DNA of 64,000 nucleotides from Kiritimatiellaeota bacterium B1221. GTDB lineage: Bacteria; Verrucomicrobiota; Kiritimatiellia; SS1-B-03-39; UBA6053. The notes under the pieces are model-generated. The model saw only the letters and a list, made by a program, of their open reading frames with translations. It was not told the origin of the DNA and made no database searches. The DNA is taken from NCBI GenBank assembly GCA_029269125.1, contig JARHXX010000004.1:186001-250000 (forward strand), read 5' to 3'. Within the stretch, counting starts at the first letter, position 1, and each line of letters starts with the position of its first letter. Shown piece by piece: positions 34,326 through 43,193 of this stretch. The translations under genes were made by a program, and so were the position numbers.

Positions 34326-37300
34326 CTAATATTGTGAAATCTGAAGGCGTATAAACATATGCGTGTGTGGGGGGATTCCCGCCTGTGTTGATCTTACGGT
34401 GACCGTTTCCGTTCCATCTTGATTATCGAATGCATTTCCGACGGGTTGGAAAAAGTCTGCGCCTCCTTGCCACAGTTCTCCGCTACCCAATCGCGTGGAT
34501 TGTTCCACCTGATAAAGAATGCCGGCCACGGCATAATCCACTGCGGTTTGTCCCACGCCACCTTGCAAACGGCGGTATTGAATTTGCAAAAAGTTCTCGC
34601 CTGCCAGATTTATCGAGGCACCGCTCATCAAAAAGGGGGACGCATCCGCGGTGGCATCAATGCCATGGGCATAATCGACGAGATGCGGTACCCCGTCTCC
34701 CATATAATCCTCATGCGCAGTGCGTTGCGCTTCAGGAATACTCGTATATTGTGAGATCCAGGTGTTAAATGTTTCTATCCGTTCCCATTCCAAAGTCAGA
34801 ATTGATGACAGTTCCTCCGTCTCCAACTCCCGGCGATACAGTTTTATTTCGTCCATTTTTCCTGACCAATTTAAGGAGGAGGTATTTTCAAGGTCTTTAT
34901 GATCCCCGACGTGAAAAACTCCGGTTGCCGCCTCAATTGTGCCGGTGACCGTTTTGACATTTTTGCCATTGATATACAGGTTCATGGGGCTGTTTACCCC
35001 TTCAGCCGAAGTGACGGCCACGTGTGCCCATTCGCCTACAGGGACCTCGCCCCCGGAAAATTCACGTCCTCCCAAATATGAAGCCAGCGCACCTGTCGAT
35101 GTTACATACAGCCAGGTCCGCCCTGTCCCGCTTTCTGCGTTGGCTTGTTGTAAGATCACCCGGCTTCCCGATGCCGGCCGTTCATTCAGCCATACCCAGG
35201 CACTTGCGCTCCATGCTGAAGTTGCATTCACCGCCACGGAAGGTGTGACCACAAGGTCGTTTAGGCCATCAAAGGCCAGCGCATTTCCTGTTTTGCCGGT
35301 TGTCCATGCCGGACCTTGTGCTGTCAGCACCGCATCTTCTGATAAAAAGGCATTGCCGGCCGTTTCACTCATATCTGCAGTTGTGGTGCCGGTGGCTTCT
35401 TCAAAATTATAGTAAAAGACGAACCCCCTTTCTGCAGGTCCGTTGGGAAGCGGGCCCGCTTGAACTTTAAAGTCGACAGCACGCTGATACACTCCGTCTG
35501 TGACTTCACAACGAAGGTGATACAATCCACTTTCAGGAAAGGCCACAAAGGTACGTGAAAGATGGGACTCAGAGAAAGTTGCCGCGCCGGGTCCCTCAAT
35601 TTGAGACCAGGTGAGGGTGAGGGTTTCCGGTTCGGGTAAGCTGTCATCGGACACCATCACCTGCATTAATAAACGACTGGAAAGATCGGGAAAATGGATC
35701 TCTGAATTTGCGGGTGCCTGTGCGCGAATCACAGGGGGGGTATTGGAAATACCTGTTTCATTTTCAAACACAAAGATTTCCCGAAGATGTAGGTCGTCCG
35801 CACCCACGCGGAAGGTTGCACCGTCAGAGCGTTCATCCGCATCTCCGACCGCATGAAAAGTTACATATTGCCATTGGTTCCAGTTGCTTTCATTAAAAAT
35901 TAAAGTCTGACCTGATTGGATCTTTAGGTCGGCATCTCCGCTGAACCAAGCGGTCGTAACTGTTTTCGCGGCGGGGGCTGATAATCGAATGCCCGCCGTT
36001 GCATTTCCACCTTCCGTCACATCCACCCGGTCGGTACTCAACTCGATCTGAATATCCTTTGCTGAGGCGGCTTCGCGGGGGGACATCCCTGAATTCCAAG
36101 TTGACAGGGCTGCCTGTAGGGATGTTTTGACCTCCGGGTAGTGGGTGGACACATTGGTTAATTCTTGGAAATCTTCGGTAAATGCCGTGCCGATTTTATA
36201 CAAACGTCCGTTGGTCCCTAATTTGAATTTTGCTGATTGCGTGGTGTCCATCATCCCCGTGGCACTTGTTGCATTGCTGGCATAATAATAAAATGCCGTA
36301 TGGGGTTCGGCCGAACGGCTCCCGGTCAAAATAGACTGGATATTCACGCCATCCATCACCCGGTCCGGGGGTAAATCCCCATTCGTAAATGCCAGCAAAG
36401 TGGGAAGTAAATCATGGGTGGCTGCGGTCTGGTTTCTGATTTCGCCTGCCGGAATCACTCCCGGATACCGAATCAAAAACGGGACCCGGTGCCCGCCTTC
36501 CCAGTTGCTGTGTTTGGCACCTTGAAAAGGATAACCCGAACCGGCGCCCTGAAACAGGGAACCCGCACCGGGCGGGTTTTGCCAGGGTCCATTGTCTGAG
36601 GTGACAATGACAATGGTCTCATGGGCGATGCCGTGATGGTCGATACGGTCCAATAACTGGCCCACCCGATAGTCGAGTTCTTTGAGTACATCCAGGTAGC
36701 GTGCTTCATCATCACTTTCCCCGGCAGCGGATAAGAAATCCGGATGCGGGTGCACGGGTACGTGAGGGGAATGGGGGGCGAAATACAGAAAGAAGGGGCG
36801 GTCTTCTGCAACCGCCTGGTCCATGGCGGATATTATGTGTTCCGTTTCCGCTTCGAGCAAATAGGATTGTTCTGCGATACTGTCAATATTTCCGGTGAAG
36901 ATCCCCCCGGTCGCTGTGGTGTAAGTGGTCAGCGCCTGTTCACCCTGCATCAATTTTAACGGAGGCCAGGTGCTGTTATAGGGATTTTCAGACCACATAT
37001 CCGAGCTGTATAAAATACCGAAATATTGTTCAAAGCCGTGACGGGTCGGGTTGTATTCGATCGAATCTCCCAAGTGCCATTTTCCGGCCATGGCCGTTAG
37101 GTATCCCTGCTCCCGCAGCAATTCGGGCAGGGTGACTTCACTGGGATTCAAGCCGCGCGTGGTTTTGCCGGCTGAGAGCACTTTCTCGATGCGGACCCGT
37201 CGAGGATAACAGCCGGTCATCAAGGCTGCCCGTGTCGGCGAACACACGGATGAAGTCGCATAAAAATGTGTGAAACGCAACCCGCTTGAAGCTAAACTGT

Positions 37301-37544
37301 CTATGCGGGGGGTGGCCCCCACCGCGGCATTGGGATCCAAGGCGTTTTCCGGAGAATTCGGGGCGGGGGAGGGAGGCGCTGCGGTGTCGCCTGCGAAAGG
37401 AAATTGATAACTTCCCAGATCATTCGCCCCCAGATCATCCATCATGATCAACAGAATATTTGGAGGATTCTGGGCATGGATTTGTAAGGCGCCAAAACAG
37501 ATCACCCACATCCGTAAAATGGTTTTGAACATAGTATTTCTCAT
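34326..37544 (-). CDS. Secreted sulfatase with Calx-beta-like, PKD-like and LamG domains
   Basis: I chose ATG 37544 (an in-frame ATG at 37532 is equally good) because it gives a signal peptide ending before QNPPN. About 1070 residues. The N-terminal 480 residues are a formylglycine-dependent sulfatase: metal-binding MMDDLGAND and the CxPxR motif CSPTRAALMTG with Cys101 as the residue to be converted. Then follow a Calx-beta-like domain (about 495-600), a PKD-like segment (about 605-700) and a LamG/ConA-like lectin domain (about 715-920). It likely removes sulfate from a polysaccharide outside the cell. It is transcribed with a PEP-CTERM gene that is divergent from a LacI regulator. The in vivo maturation enzyme is not seen here. 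Confidence 0.9.
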   Translation of the reverse strand: MRNTMFKTILRMWVICFGALQIHAQNPPNILLIMMDDLGANDLGSYQFPFAGDTAAPPSPAPNSPENALDPNAAVGATPRIDSLASSGLRFTHFYATSSVCSPTRAALMTGCYPRRVRIEKVLSAGKTTRGLNPSEVTLPELLREQGYLTAMAGKWHLGDSIEYNPTRHGFEQYFGILYSSDMWSENPYNSTWPPLKLMQGEQALTTYTTATGGIFTGNIDSIAEQSYLLEAETEHIISAMDQAVAEDRPFFLYFAPHSPHVPVHPHPDFLSAAGESDDEARYLDVLKELDYRVGQLLDRIDHHGIAHETIVIVTSDNGPWQNPPGAGSLFQGAGSGYPFQGAKHSNWEGGHRVPFLIRYPGVIPAGEIRNQTAATHDLLPTLLAFTNGDLPPDRVMDGVNIQSILTGSRSAEPHTAFYYYASNATSATGMMDTTQSAKFKLGTNGRLYKIGTAFTEDFQELTNVSTHYPEVKTSLQAALSTWNSGMSPREAASAKDIQIELSTDRVDVTEGGNATAGIRLSAPAAKTVTTAWFSGDADLKIQSGQTLIFNESNWNQWQYVTFHAVGDADERSDGATFRVGADDLHLREIFVFENETGISNTPPVIRAQAPANSEIHFPDLSSRLLMQVMVSDDSLPEPETLTLTWSQIEGPGAATFSESHLSRTFVAFPESGLYHLRCEVTDGVYQRAVDFKVQAGPLPNGPAERGFVFYYNFEEATGTTTADMSETAGNAFLSEDAVLTAQGPAWTTGKTGNALAFDGLNDLVVTPSVAVNATSAWSASAWVWLNERPASGSRVILQQANAESGTGRTWLYVTSTGALASYLGGREFSGGEVPVGEWAHVAVTSAEGVNSPMNLYINGKNVKTVTGTIEAATGVFHVGDHKDLENTSSLNWSGKMDEIKLYRRELETEELSSILTLEWERIETFNTWISQYTSIPEAQRTAHEDYMGDGVPHLVDYAHGIDATADASPFLMSGASINLAGENFLQIQYRRLQGGVGQTAVDYAVAGILYQVEQSTRLGSGELWQGGADFFQPVGNAFDNQDGTETVTVRSTQAGIPPHTHMFIRLQISQY

Positions 37545-37558
37545 GGAAAGGGCGCAAA

Positions 37559-37593
37559 AAATCCCCGCAAGCATTCAGCTTGAGAGGGGATTT
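37559..37593 (-). terminator. Terminator after the PEP-CTERM gene
   Basis: AAATCCCC and GGGGATTT (37559-37566, 37586-37593) form the base of a stem with a GCAAGC/GCTTG-like upper stem. On the minus strand a six-T run follows. It sits between the PEP-CTERM gene and the sulfatase, so the sulfatase may be expressed by read-through. Confidence 0.7.
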
Positions 37594-37600
37594 GTATGAA

Positions 37601-38419
37601 TTATCGGCGACGGTTGAAGGCGATAAATCCACAAAACCCGATGACCATTAATGCCATGGTCCCGGGTTCAGGAATCACATTGATCAACAGATCACCATCC
37701 GCGAGAAAGGTATTGCTGATCCGCAATTCGTCGATCCGTCCATCAAATGAATGGTCAATGGTGCCCGTGTTGTCCATGTGGGCGCCAATGGTCAAATCCA
37801 ATTCATTGGCTGCGATCGCCTGTGTTACAGTCCCGTTAAAGGTTTCGGAATTTCCATCCAAATTGAAGGTTGCGGTGTTGGAAACATCATCAAAACGCAC
37901 AGACACATAATGCCAATCGGTATCGGTAATTTCTAAGGTGGAGTAGTAACCCGTAAACCCGTTGCCATCTCCCAGAACCAGACCGAGTTGACTGTACTCT
38001 CCGCTAGAGGGGCCTCCATTGCTTCCGCGCTGAACCAAGAATCCATAATTCATTTTAGAATCAGCATTCCCGCTGCCAGACTTTTTCATTGCGAGCATTT
38101 GACGGGAGTTCCCTGCAGATGTCCCGAAGGATTCCAATTTTACCCACCCTTCAATGGTAAAGGCGGCGCCGGCACCAAAATCGAGACTGTTGTTATCGCC
38201 GACAGTCACATACTGGGTGCCGCCACGTTCCAAATCAATGGCTTGTCCGTATTCACCTATGGCGTAGGTAGGAGAATTGACTCCGGTACCATCATTTCCG
38301 AATGCCGAACTGTCGGTTAGATCACCATCATATTTATGGTAAAGGACCACATCTGAAAAAGCGGCCGCGCTCACCCCACTCACAAATACAGTCAGCAGTA
38401 CTCTATTAAAATGTCTCAT
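37601..38419 (-). CDS. PEP-CTERM protein with LamG-like domain
   Basis: 272 residues. A signal peptide (MRHFNRVLLTVFVSGVSAAAFS) precedes a LamG/ConA-like lectin fold: KYDGDLTDSSAFGNDG, AIDLERGGTQYVTVGD, AFTIEGWVKLES and HMDNTGTIDHSFDGRIDEL. The C-terminus carries VIPEPGTMALMVIGFCGFIAF and a basic end (NRRR). The LamG domain matches the one in the neighbouring sulfatase, suggesting that both bind the same glycan. It is divergent from a LacI regulator, whose candidate operator lies in the spacer. Confidence 0.88.
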   Translation of the reverse strand: MRHFNRVLLTVFVSGVSAAAFSDVVLYHKYDGDLTDSSAFGNDGTGVNSPTYAIGEYGQAIDLERGGTQYVTVGDNNSLDFGAGAAFTIEGWVKLESFGTSAGNSRQMLAMKKSGSGNADSKMNYGFLVQRGSNGGPSSGEYSQLGLVLGDGNGFTGYYSTLEITDTDWHYVSVRFDDVSNTATFNLDGNSETFNGTVTQAIAANELDLTIGAHMDNTGTIDHSFDGRIDELRISNTFLADGDLLINVIPEPGTMALMVIGFCGFIAFNRRR

Positions 38420-38492
38420 GTTTCACCGTAGGTTTTGATTTTTGTTTACGGATCCATCATAGGTCTCCCTTTGCTCTGTACAATCAAATATC

Positions 38493-38510
38493 TGCTCACA
38501 CAATTGAGCA
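38493..38510. promoter_or_regulatory. Candidate LacI-family operator
   Basis: Inverted repeat TGCTCA-N6-TGAGCA in the 125-bp divergent spacer, 35 bases before the LacI-family start. The arms are perfect. It is a plausible autoregulatory site for both genes. Confidence 0.45.
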
Positions 38511-38544
38511 TTAATGTTTTGACTAATAATTTTATTGTTCGAGC

Positions 38545-39594
38545 ATGGGGGTGATGCAAAAACGGGTTACCATGAAAGATATTGCGTTGCGTGCGGGGGT
38601 TCATCCCTCCTCGGTGTCTATGGCCTTGAAAAACCATCCGCGCATCGGAAAGGACACCCGGCAACGCATCCAGCAACTTGCGCGGGAAATGGGCTATGTT
38701 CCCGATCCTGCCCTCAGTGCTCTTTCTGCATATCGCAGGTCTCAACGGCCGGTCCAAAGCATGGGGGAATTGGCGGTCTTGAGTCGTAAAAATACTATTG
38801 GAGGTCATCAGCAGGATTCTCAAGGCTACATCATGCAGGGACTGGTCGACCGTGCGGCACAAACCGGTTACAGCCTGTGCAATTTTAATGTCAGCGACGA
38901 AAACTTGACTCCGAGAAGAATCAATCAGATTATCCGCACCCGAAAGATTCAGGGGGTTATTTTGTTGCGGCTTGAATCCTTTCCCATGCGCTTCTTAAAG
39001 GAGATCGACTGGGACGCGCTCTCCGCCGTTCGCATTAGCAGACGGCCCACCTGGCCTCCCATCACCCATGTCGAACATAATCAATACGCCTCCATGCAAA
39101 CCTGTCTCATGCACCTCATTCGCCGGGGCTATAAAAAAATTGGTCTCATCCAGACTTGGCGCAACCTTCAATCTATCGGATTTTTTCCTGAAGCCGCCTA
39201 CCTTCAAACGTTACAGCGCTCCAAACATGCCGGGGCGGCCCCCATCTATTACACGGATAAATCTGCAGATCTCGGTATGGCCGACTGGATCGGGACTCAT
39301 AAAATTGAGGCGGTTATTTCGCACCGTTCGCCTGAGGATTTACTTCCGGATGAAAAAATTCGGCAGCAAACTTTTTCGGGCGTGGGGTTCATCTGCATGA
39401 ACTTGCTCAAGCCCAACCCGAAGCTGGCCGGCATCAATCAAAACCTTCAAAAATTGGGTACGCGGGCTGTGGATGTGGTGGTGGCAAATATTCACCGGGG
39501 AGAAAAAGGCTTTCCGGCTGTAACCAGTCATATTCTGATTCAGGGCACCTGGTCTGAAGGCAGTAGTATTCGGCGAAAACGCAGGGTCACATGA
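38545..39594 (+). CDS. LacI-family transcriptional regulator
   Basis: 349 residues. The helix-turn-helix is at the N-terminus (TMKDIALRAGVHPSSVSMAL, then NHPRIGKDTRQRIQQLAREMGYVPDP), followed by a periplasmic-binding-protein-like effector domain that includes GYIMQGLVDRA and RRGYKKIGLIQTWRN. The start is ATG 38545; a second ATG is four codons on. It likely represses or activates the divergent PEP-CTERM and sulfatase genes in response to a sugar or oligosaccharide. No ligand can be inferred. Confidence 0.87.
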   Translation: MGVMQKRVTMKDIALRAGVHPSSVSMALKNHPRIGKDTRQRIQQLAREMGYVPDPALSALSAYRRSQRPVQSMGELAVLSRKNTIGGHQQDSQGYIMQGLVDRAAQTGYSLCNFNVSDENLTPRRINQIIRTRKIQGVILLRLESFPMRFLKEIDWDALSAVRISRRPTWPPITHVEHNQYASMQTCLMHLIRRGYKKIGLIQTWRNLQSIGFFPEAAYLQTLQRSKHAGAAPIYYTDKSADLGMADWIGTHKIEAVISHRSPEDLLPDEKIRQQTFSGVGFICMNLLKPNPKLAGINQNLQKLGTRAVDVVVANIHRGEKGFPAVTSHILIQGTWSEGSSIRRKRRVT

Positions 39595-40111
39595 ATGCGT
39601 TTCGGGAAGAGTCGGCAAACCTCGACGTTTCAACTTCCCGCTGACGGTAAGCCAGGGGCGCGGCTTGACCGTTGAAGGAGGAAATCAACACAAGGCTGAT
39701 GCTTGTGAATGATTTCTTCATGTGACGGCAACCTGATATTTATTCGGCCTAAGACGGGGGAAGGGACGACTTTTATACGGGGTGTTTGGAACCGCGATGG
39801 GCCATCCCCGTCAATAGAGTAGGCAAAGAATCCGCGCACTGACGGGATATGTTTCGGATGGGTGGAACACGTATCTGCTGATAAAATCATTCCGCAAATG
39901 CCACAACCAAAAACAAACCCTGCCAGTGCGGGAGAAAGGGTCCGGACTTTGCATTTTGCTCTTGAACGGAGCCGCCCCTTTTCCGGGGGAGTAGTGTCTT
40001 CGGGGTGCTCGAATTCTATAAAGAGATGGGGGGAAACCCGAGCACATTCTTTTTCTTGTTTTCAGACTGGTAAAACATCCGAATCAGGGCTATCTGTCCT
40101 TCGTGTTATAA
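39595..40111. other. Intergenic region with a long hairpin
   Basis: A hairpin with stems GAAATCA and TGATTTC (39681-39687, 39710-39716) plus CACAAG and CTTGTG (39689-39694, 39702-39707) around a 7-base loop is visible. It has no T-run. No other feature was recognised; a few short frames here look spurious. Confidence 0.4.
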
Positions 40112-40132
40112 ATAGGATATAGTATATCCTAT
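40112..40132. promoter_or_regulatory. 21-bp perfect palindromic operator before the porin-like gene
   Basis: Arms ATAGGATATA (40112-40121) and TATATCCTAT (40123-40132) surround one central G. The repeat ends 29 bases before the start codon, a position where a regulator would block or assist transcription. Confidence 0.6.
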
Positions 40133-40161
40133 ATGTTGAATCTTTCTAACCTGTCTATCTG

Positions 40162-41325
40162 ATGCAATTTAAACGACCTACAAGTAAACTGTTCCTGTTA
40201 TGCGGCTTTTGTCTTTTGGGGAGTGGGGGGGGCTGGTCCTTTGCCGATGAGGCGGGTGACGCTGACCGCTGGTCGGTTTCCGGGCGGGTGCGGAGTGTCA
40301 GCATGACCCGGGACTACGAAGCGAAAGGATTGGGCAGTAATAGCAGCTTAGGGCTGTTACTGCATGCCACGGGAGAAATTTCAGATGGAATCGAGGTGGG
40401 CGGGACCTATATTTATGCCGAAGAGGTTTATGCCGCACATCAGTCAAATTTACTGTCGAACAATGATTTTCACCTCCTCAACGAGGCATGGATGATTTTC
40501 CGGCCGGCCGAAGGGATGGCGGTCGAGGCGGGACGATTCATTTCGAATGGGGAGGTTTTCCGGAAAGACGACAGTCGACAGAAACCACGGGCCATTGAAG
40601 GTGTTCAGGTGATGAGCCCTTCCTTTACTTTGGGTCACGCCTTTGAAATGAGCAATTACTTGCAATCAGCTGACCGCTGGAAGTTTAATGATTTTGAAAA
40701 GGTCTTTGGGGTGGATGCAGAAAGTGACGGGGTCACCTGGCTGGAGTACCGCTGGTCAGCCCTGGAGAATTTGCAGATCGATCTCTACGACGCCTTTGCT
40801 TGGGATATCACGAACCTGGTGGGAAGTCATGTTCAGTGGTCCTTCTCGGAATCGGCTTCGTTGTCTCTTTATGTGCGGGCGGAAAACGGGGTAGAGGAGA
40901 ATCGCGATCATGCCAGTGAAACTTATGGACTCTCCCTGCATCAGAAAGTCGGTTCCTTTCAGCTGGAGCCTGGATTGCTGAGCGTACAAGGGGATAAAAT
41001 GCTGTTTCAGGAAACCACCACCGGGTTTCATCACGCCTTGGCCAGCAGCATGATCATCTACACCTGTCCCTTTGACGGCGGGGCAACGAGTTTTTATCTG
41101 AAGGCGACCCGCAAGTGGCGTCAAACCGGGATTTATATTTTGGGAATCTATACAGAACAGAGTGAGTTGCCCTTTAATGGCGGTGAGCTCAACCTGATTC
41201 TCCGGCAGCCACTAAGTGACCAGTGGGAACTGGTTTGTAAAAGCGGGGTGGGTTATCGCGACAATGAGGAAGGACCGGGCACCCGCGCAACCGACCTGCG
41301 TTTCTTTGTCACCTATGAATTCTGA
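40162..41325 (+). CDS. Outer-membrane beta-barrel protein (porin-like)
   Basis: 387 residues. A signal peptide (about 1-29, ending near WSFADE) is followed by alternating hydrophobic and polar strands, many ending in aromatic residues (SVSGRVRSVSMTRDY, LGLLLHATGEISDGIEVGGTY). The chain ends with a C-terminal phenylalanine (RFFVTYEF), the usual outer-membrane insertion signal. It resembles alginate-export or OprD-like barrels in layout. A role in taking up oligosaccharides freed by the neighbouring sulfatases is possible but inferred. The promoter carries a perfect 21-bp palindrome. Confidence 0.75.
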   Translation: MQFKRPTSKLFLLCGFCLLGSGGGWSFADEAGDADRWSVSGRVRSVSMTRDYEAKGLGSNSSLGLLLHATGEISDGIEVGGTYIYAEEVYAAHQSNLLSNNDFHLLNEAWMIFRPAEGMAVEAGRFISNGEVFRKDDSRQKPRAIEGVQVMSPSFTLGHAFEMSNYLQSADRWKFNDFEKVFGVDAESDGVTWLEYRWSALENLQIDLYDAFAWDITNLVGSHVQWSFSESASLSLYVRAENGVEENRDHASETYGLSLHQKVGSFQLEPGLLSVQGDKMLFQETTTGFHHALASSMIIYTCPFDGGATSFYLKATRKWRQTGIYILGIYTEQSELPFNGGELNLILRQPLSDQWELVCKSGVGYRDNEEGPGTRATDLRFFVTYEF

Positions 41326-41461
41326 GCCGGTAAACCGGATCCTATACCACCAGGTCGGGTTCGTTCATGTTGGGGGGGACGTTCTGACTCCCTTTCGTTC
41401 GCATGGCCATTGACGACCCGTTCGGTCGAAGCATCGGTTTGTACGCATGTGCCTGTTCTGA

Positions 41462-41953
41462 TTATGTTTTTTGCAGCCATTTGTACATGACCCATGCATC
41501 TACATAACCATCACGCGGATGATGAAATGCCTTTGGAAGACGGCCAACGGTTTCAAAGCCGAGTTTAGTCCATAAGCGAACCGCTCCCTGATTGCTGGAT
41601 GCGACAAAATTAAATTGCATTGCTTTGTAGCCCAGCTCCACTGCAACTTTTTGCGAGTGTTCGCACATGGTTGTGGCCAACCCCCGACCTCGCGCTTTGG
41701 GTGAAACCATGTACCCGCAGTTGCAAACATGCCTCCCCGGTCCTGCCTGGTTTGTTTTGATGTAGTATGTGCCAAGTATTTCACCGGCTTCTACAAAAAC
41801 AAATGTCCTGCGGGGCGCCTCCAGCCAGATTTTTTCGGCCTGTTCCTTTGTGGTGTCGACATCGTATGCATAGGTTTCGCCCGCCTGAACAATTTCACGA
41901 AAAATGGGCCAGATTGCATTCCAATCGTCTTTGTTGGCTGTTCGAATATTCAT
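41462..41953 (-). CDS. GNAT-family N-acetyltransferase
   Basis: 163 residues with the GNAT fold: N-terminal IRTANKDDWNAIWPIF, acetyl-CoA loop in VSPKARGRGLATTMCEHS (the R-x-x-G-x-G/A type), and FNFVASSNQGAVRLWTKLGFETVGRLP. It acetylates an amine on a small molecule or protein. The length and motif order fit the general family; a phosphinothricin- or ribosomal-type subfamily cannot be distinguished. It is a lone gene with no evident partner. Confidence 0.85.
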   Translation of the reverse strand: MNIRTANKDDWNAIWPIFREIVQAGETYAYDVDTTKEQAEKIWLEAPRRTFVFVEAGEILGTYYIKTNQAGPGRHVCNCGYMVSPKARGRGLATTMCEHSQKVAVELGYKAMQFNFVASSNQGAVRLWTKLGFETVGRLPKAFHHPRDGYVDAWVMYKWLQKT

Positions 41954-42362
41954 GGGAGGCGTTTCTGTGAAAATGCTGAGACGTGGTGAGGGATCGCGGC
42001 CTGTTTCATACCGGCAGGGGCGTGAAGGTGCTGGAGGAAAGTCCGGATATATGGAGCAATAATCACAAAATACAAGCCAATGGCACCTGTGTCATCATCA
42101 GTGTGCGTGGGGGGAGGGGCGGTCACGGCTCCGGCGATCATCCGGCATAACTTCTCTCATGGAAAGGTGTGTGATTGAAATAGATCTTTCTCCGATATGA
42201 GGAAAGATAAATTAGGGTTTGATATAGGTTGTTTCAATAGGGACTGTTTGATATAATAGCTGAAATTGGTTATTTTGCCCGCTCCGATTTTATTTTATCA
42301 AATCTGTTCAATGGAATCATGCTGATTTCTCATGCCTTGAAAAAAACTCTAAAAACCTTCGT
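41954..42362 (+). promoter_or_regulatory. Upstream region of a PEP-CTERM gene with direct repeats and promoter
   Basis: A direct repeat GTTTGATATA occurs at 42217-42226 and 42246-42255. The second copy overlaps a TATAAT -10 box (42252-42257), with TTGTTT (42229-42234) as a possible -35 box 17 bases upstream. The gene begins 105 bases downstream. Nothing else was recognised in this 409-base stretch. Confidence 0.4.
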
Positions 42363-43004
42363 ATGAAACCTACGCTTAAAATCATTTTCCTTTCCCTCTC
42401 GATCTCAGTACTCGGCCTGGCAAACGTTTTTGGCTTTCCTATTTCTGTAACCTTCAATCCCACATTGAATGGAGGTGTGGATACCGAAGGGGTTGTCGGC
42501 TCTACCTGGACCTTCACCTATGAGATCACTGATACGGTTTACAGTGATTTTTACAGTGGGGCCGCGGTGCTTTCTGACAGTGCAACGCTTACGGTCTCCG
42601 GCGTCACAAACCCAAATTATAACGGCGTATTCTCCATCGTCGAATCCACCGCAACCGACTTTGTGTTTTGGCCTAACTTCGGTGGTAATGCCTACATCAG
42701 TTACAACCCGGTTAGCGGATCCGAGTCCTTTTTCACCTTTGGGGATGCGCCAAATACGGTCTCGGTGCAAGCCCTGGCTTTACAGGGGTCTTCTTCAGCT
42801 ACGGTGTCCATTGGCGGCCCGGTCGAACCCTCTCATTTTGATGGGCTGGTCGTATCGGATGCCGGCATTTCCGTTGGTTCGACTGTCTATGCCTTCAACA
42901 ACGGCGTCATCACGGTCATCCCCGAACCTTCCATCCTGCTGCTTTCTGTATTCTCAGTTGGCATGGTTTTAGTTCTTCGCAGACACCTGAAGCTTGCCCG
43001 ATAA
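42363..43004 (+). CDS. Short PEP-CTERM protein
   Basis: 213 residues. A signal peptide (MKPTLKIIFLSLSISVLGLA, processed near FGFP) is followed by a Ser/Thr/Val-rich beta domain (SVTFNPTLNGGVDTEGVVG, STWTFTYEITDTVYSDFY). The C-terminus VIPEPSILLLSVFSVGM is followed by RRHLKLAR. A degraded copy of the end of this gene occurs at 57728-57849. It precedes a LacI regulator gene and may belong to the same regulon. Confidence 0.83.
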   Translation: MKPTLKIIFLSLSISVLGLANVFGFPISVTFNPTLNGGVDTEGVVGSTWTFTYEITDTVYSDFYSGAAVLSDSATLTVSGVTNPNYNGVFSIVESTATDFVFWPNFGGNAYISYNPVSGSESFFTFGDAPNTVSVQALALQGSSSATVSIGGPVEPSHFDGLVVSDAGISVGSTVYAFNNGVITVIPEPSILLLSVFSVGMVLVLRRHLKLAR

Positions 43005-43193
43005 CCTTGACCGGAAGCCGGACCGCCGCAGGGGAGCGTTTTTTTGAATTGGACGGGGGACGTTCCGCTGCGCGCCGATCCTGGACAGGGTGTTTTGATC
43101 AGCCGCAGGGTTTTGGGTGATTTTCCCTTGTGGGAAGGATGATCCGGGATTATTAAAGTTTTTTGTGTTCTGTTCGCTGTGCCTGCCCATGAG

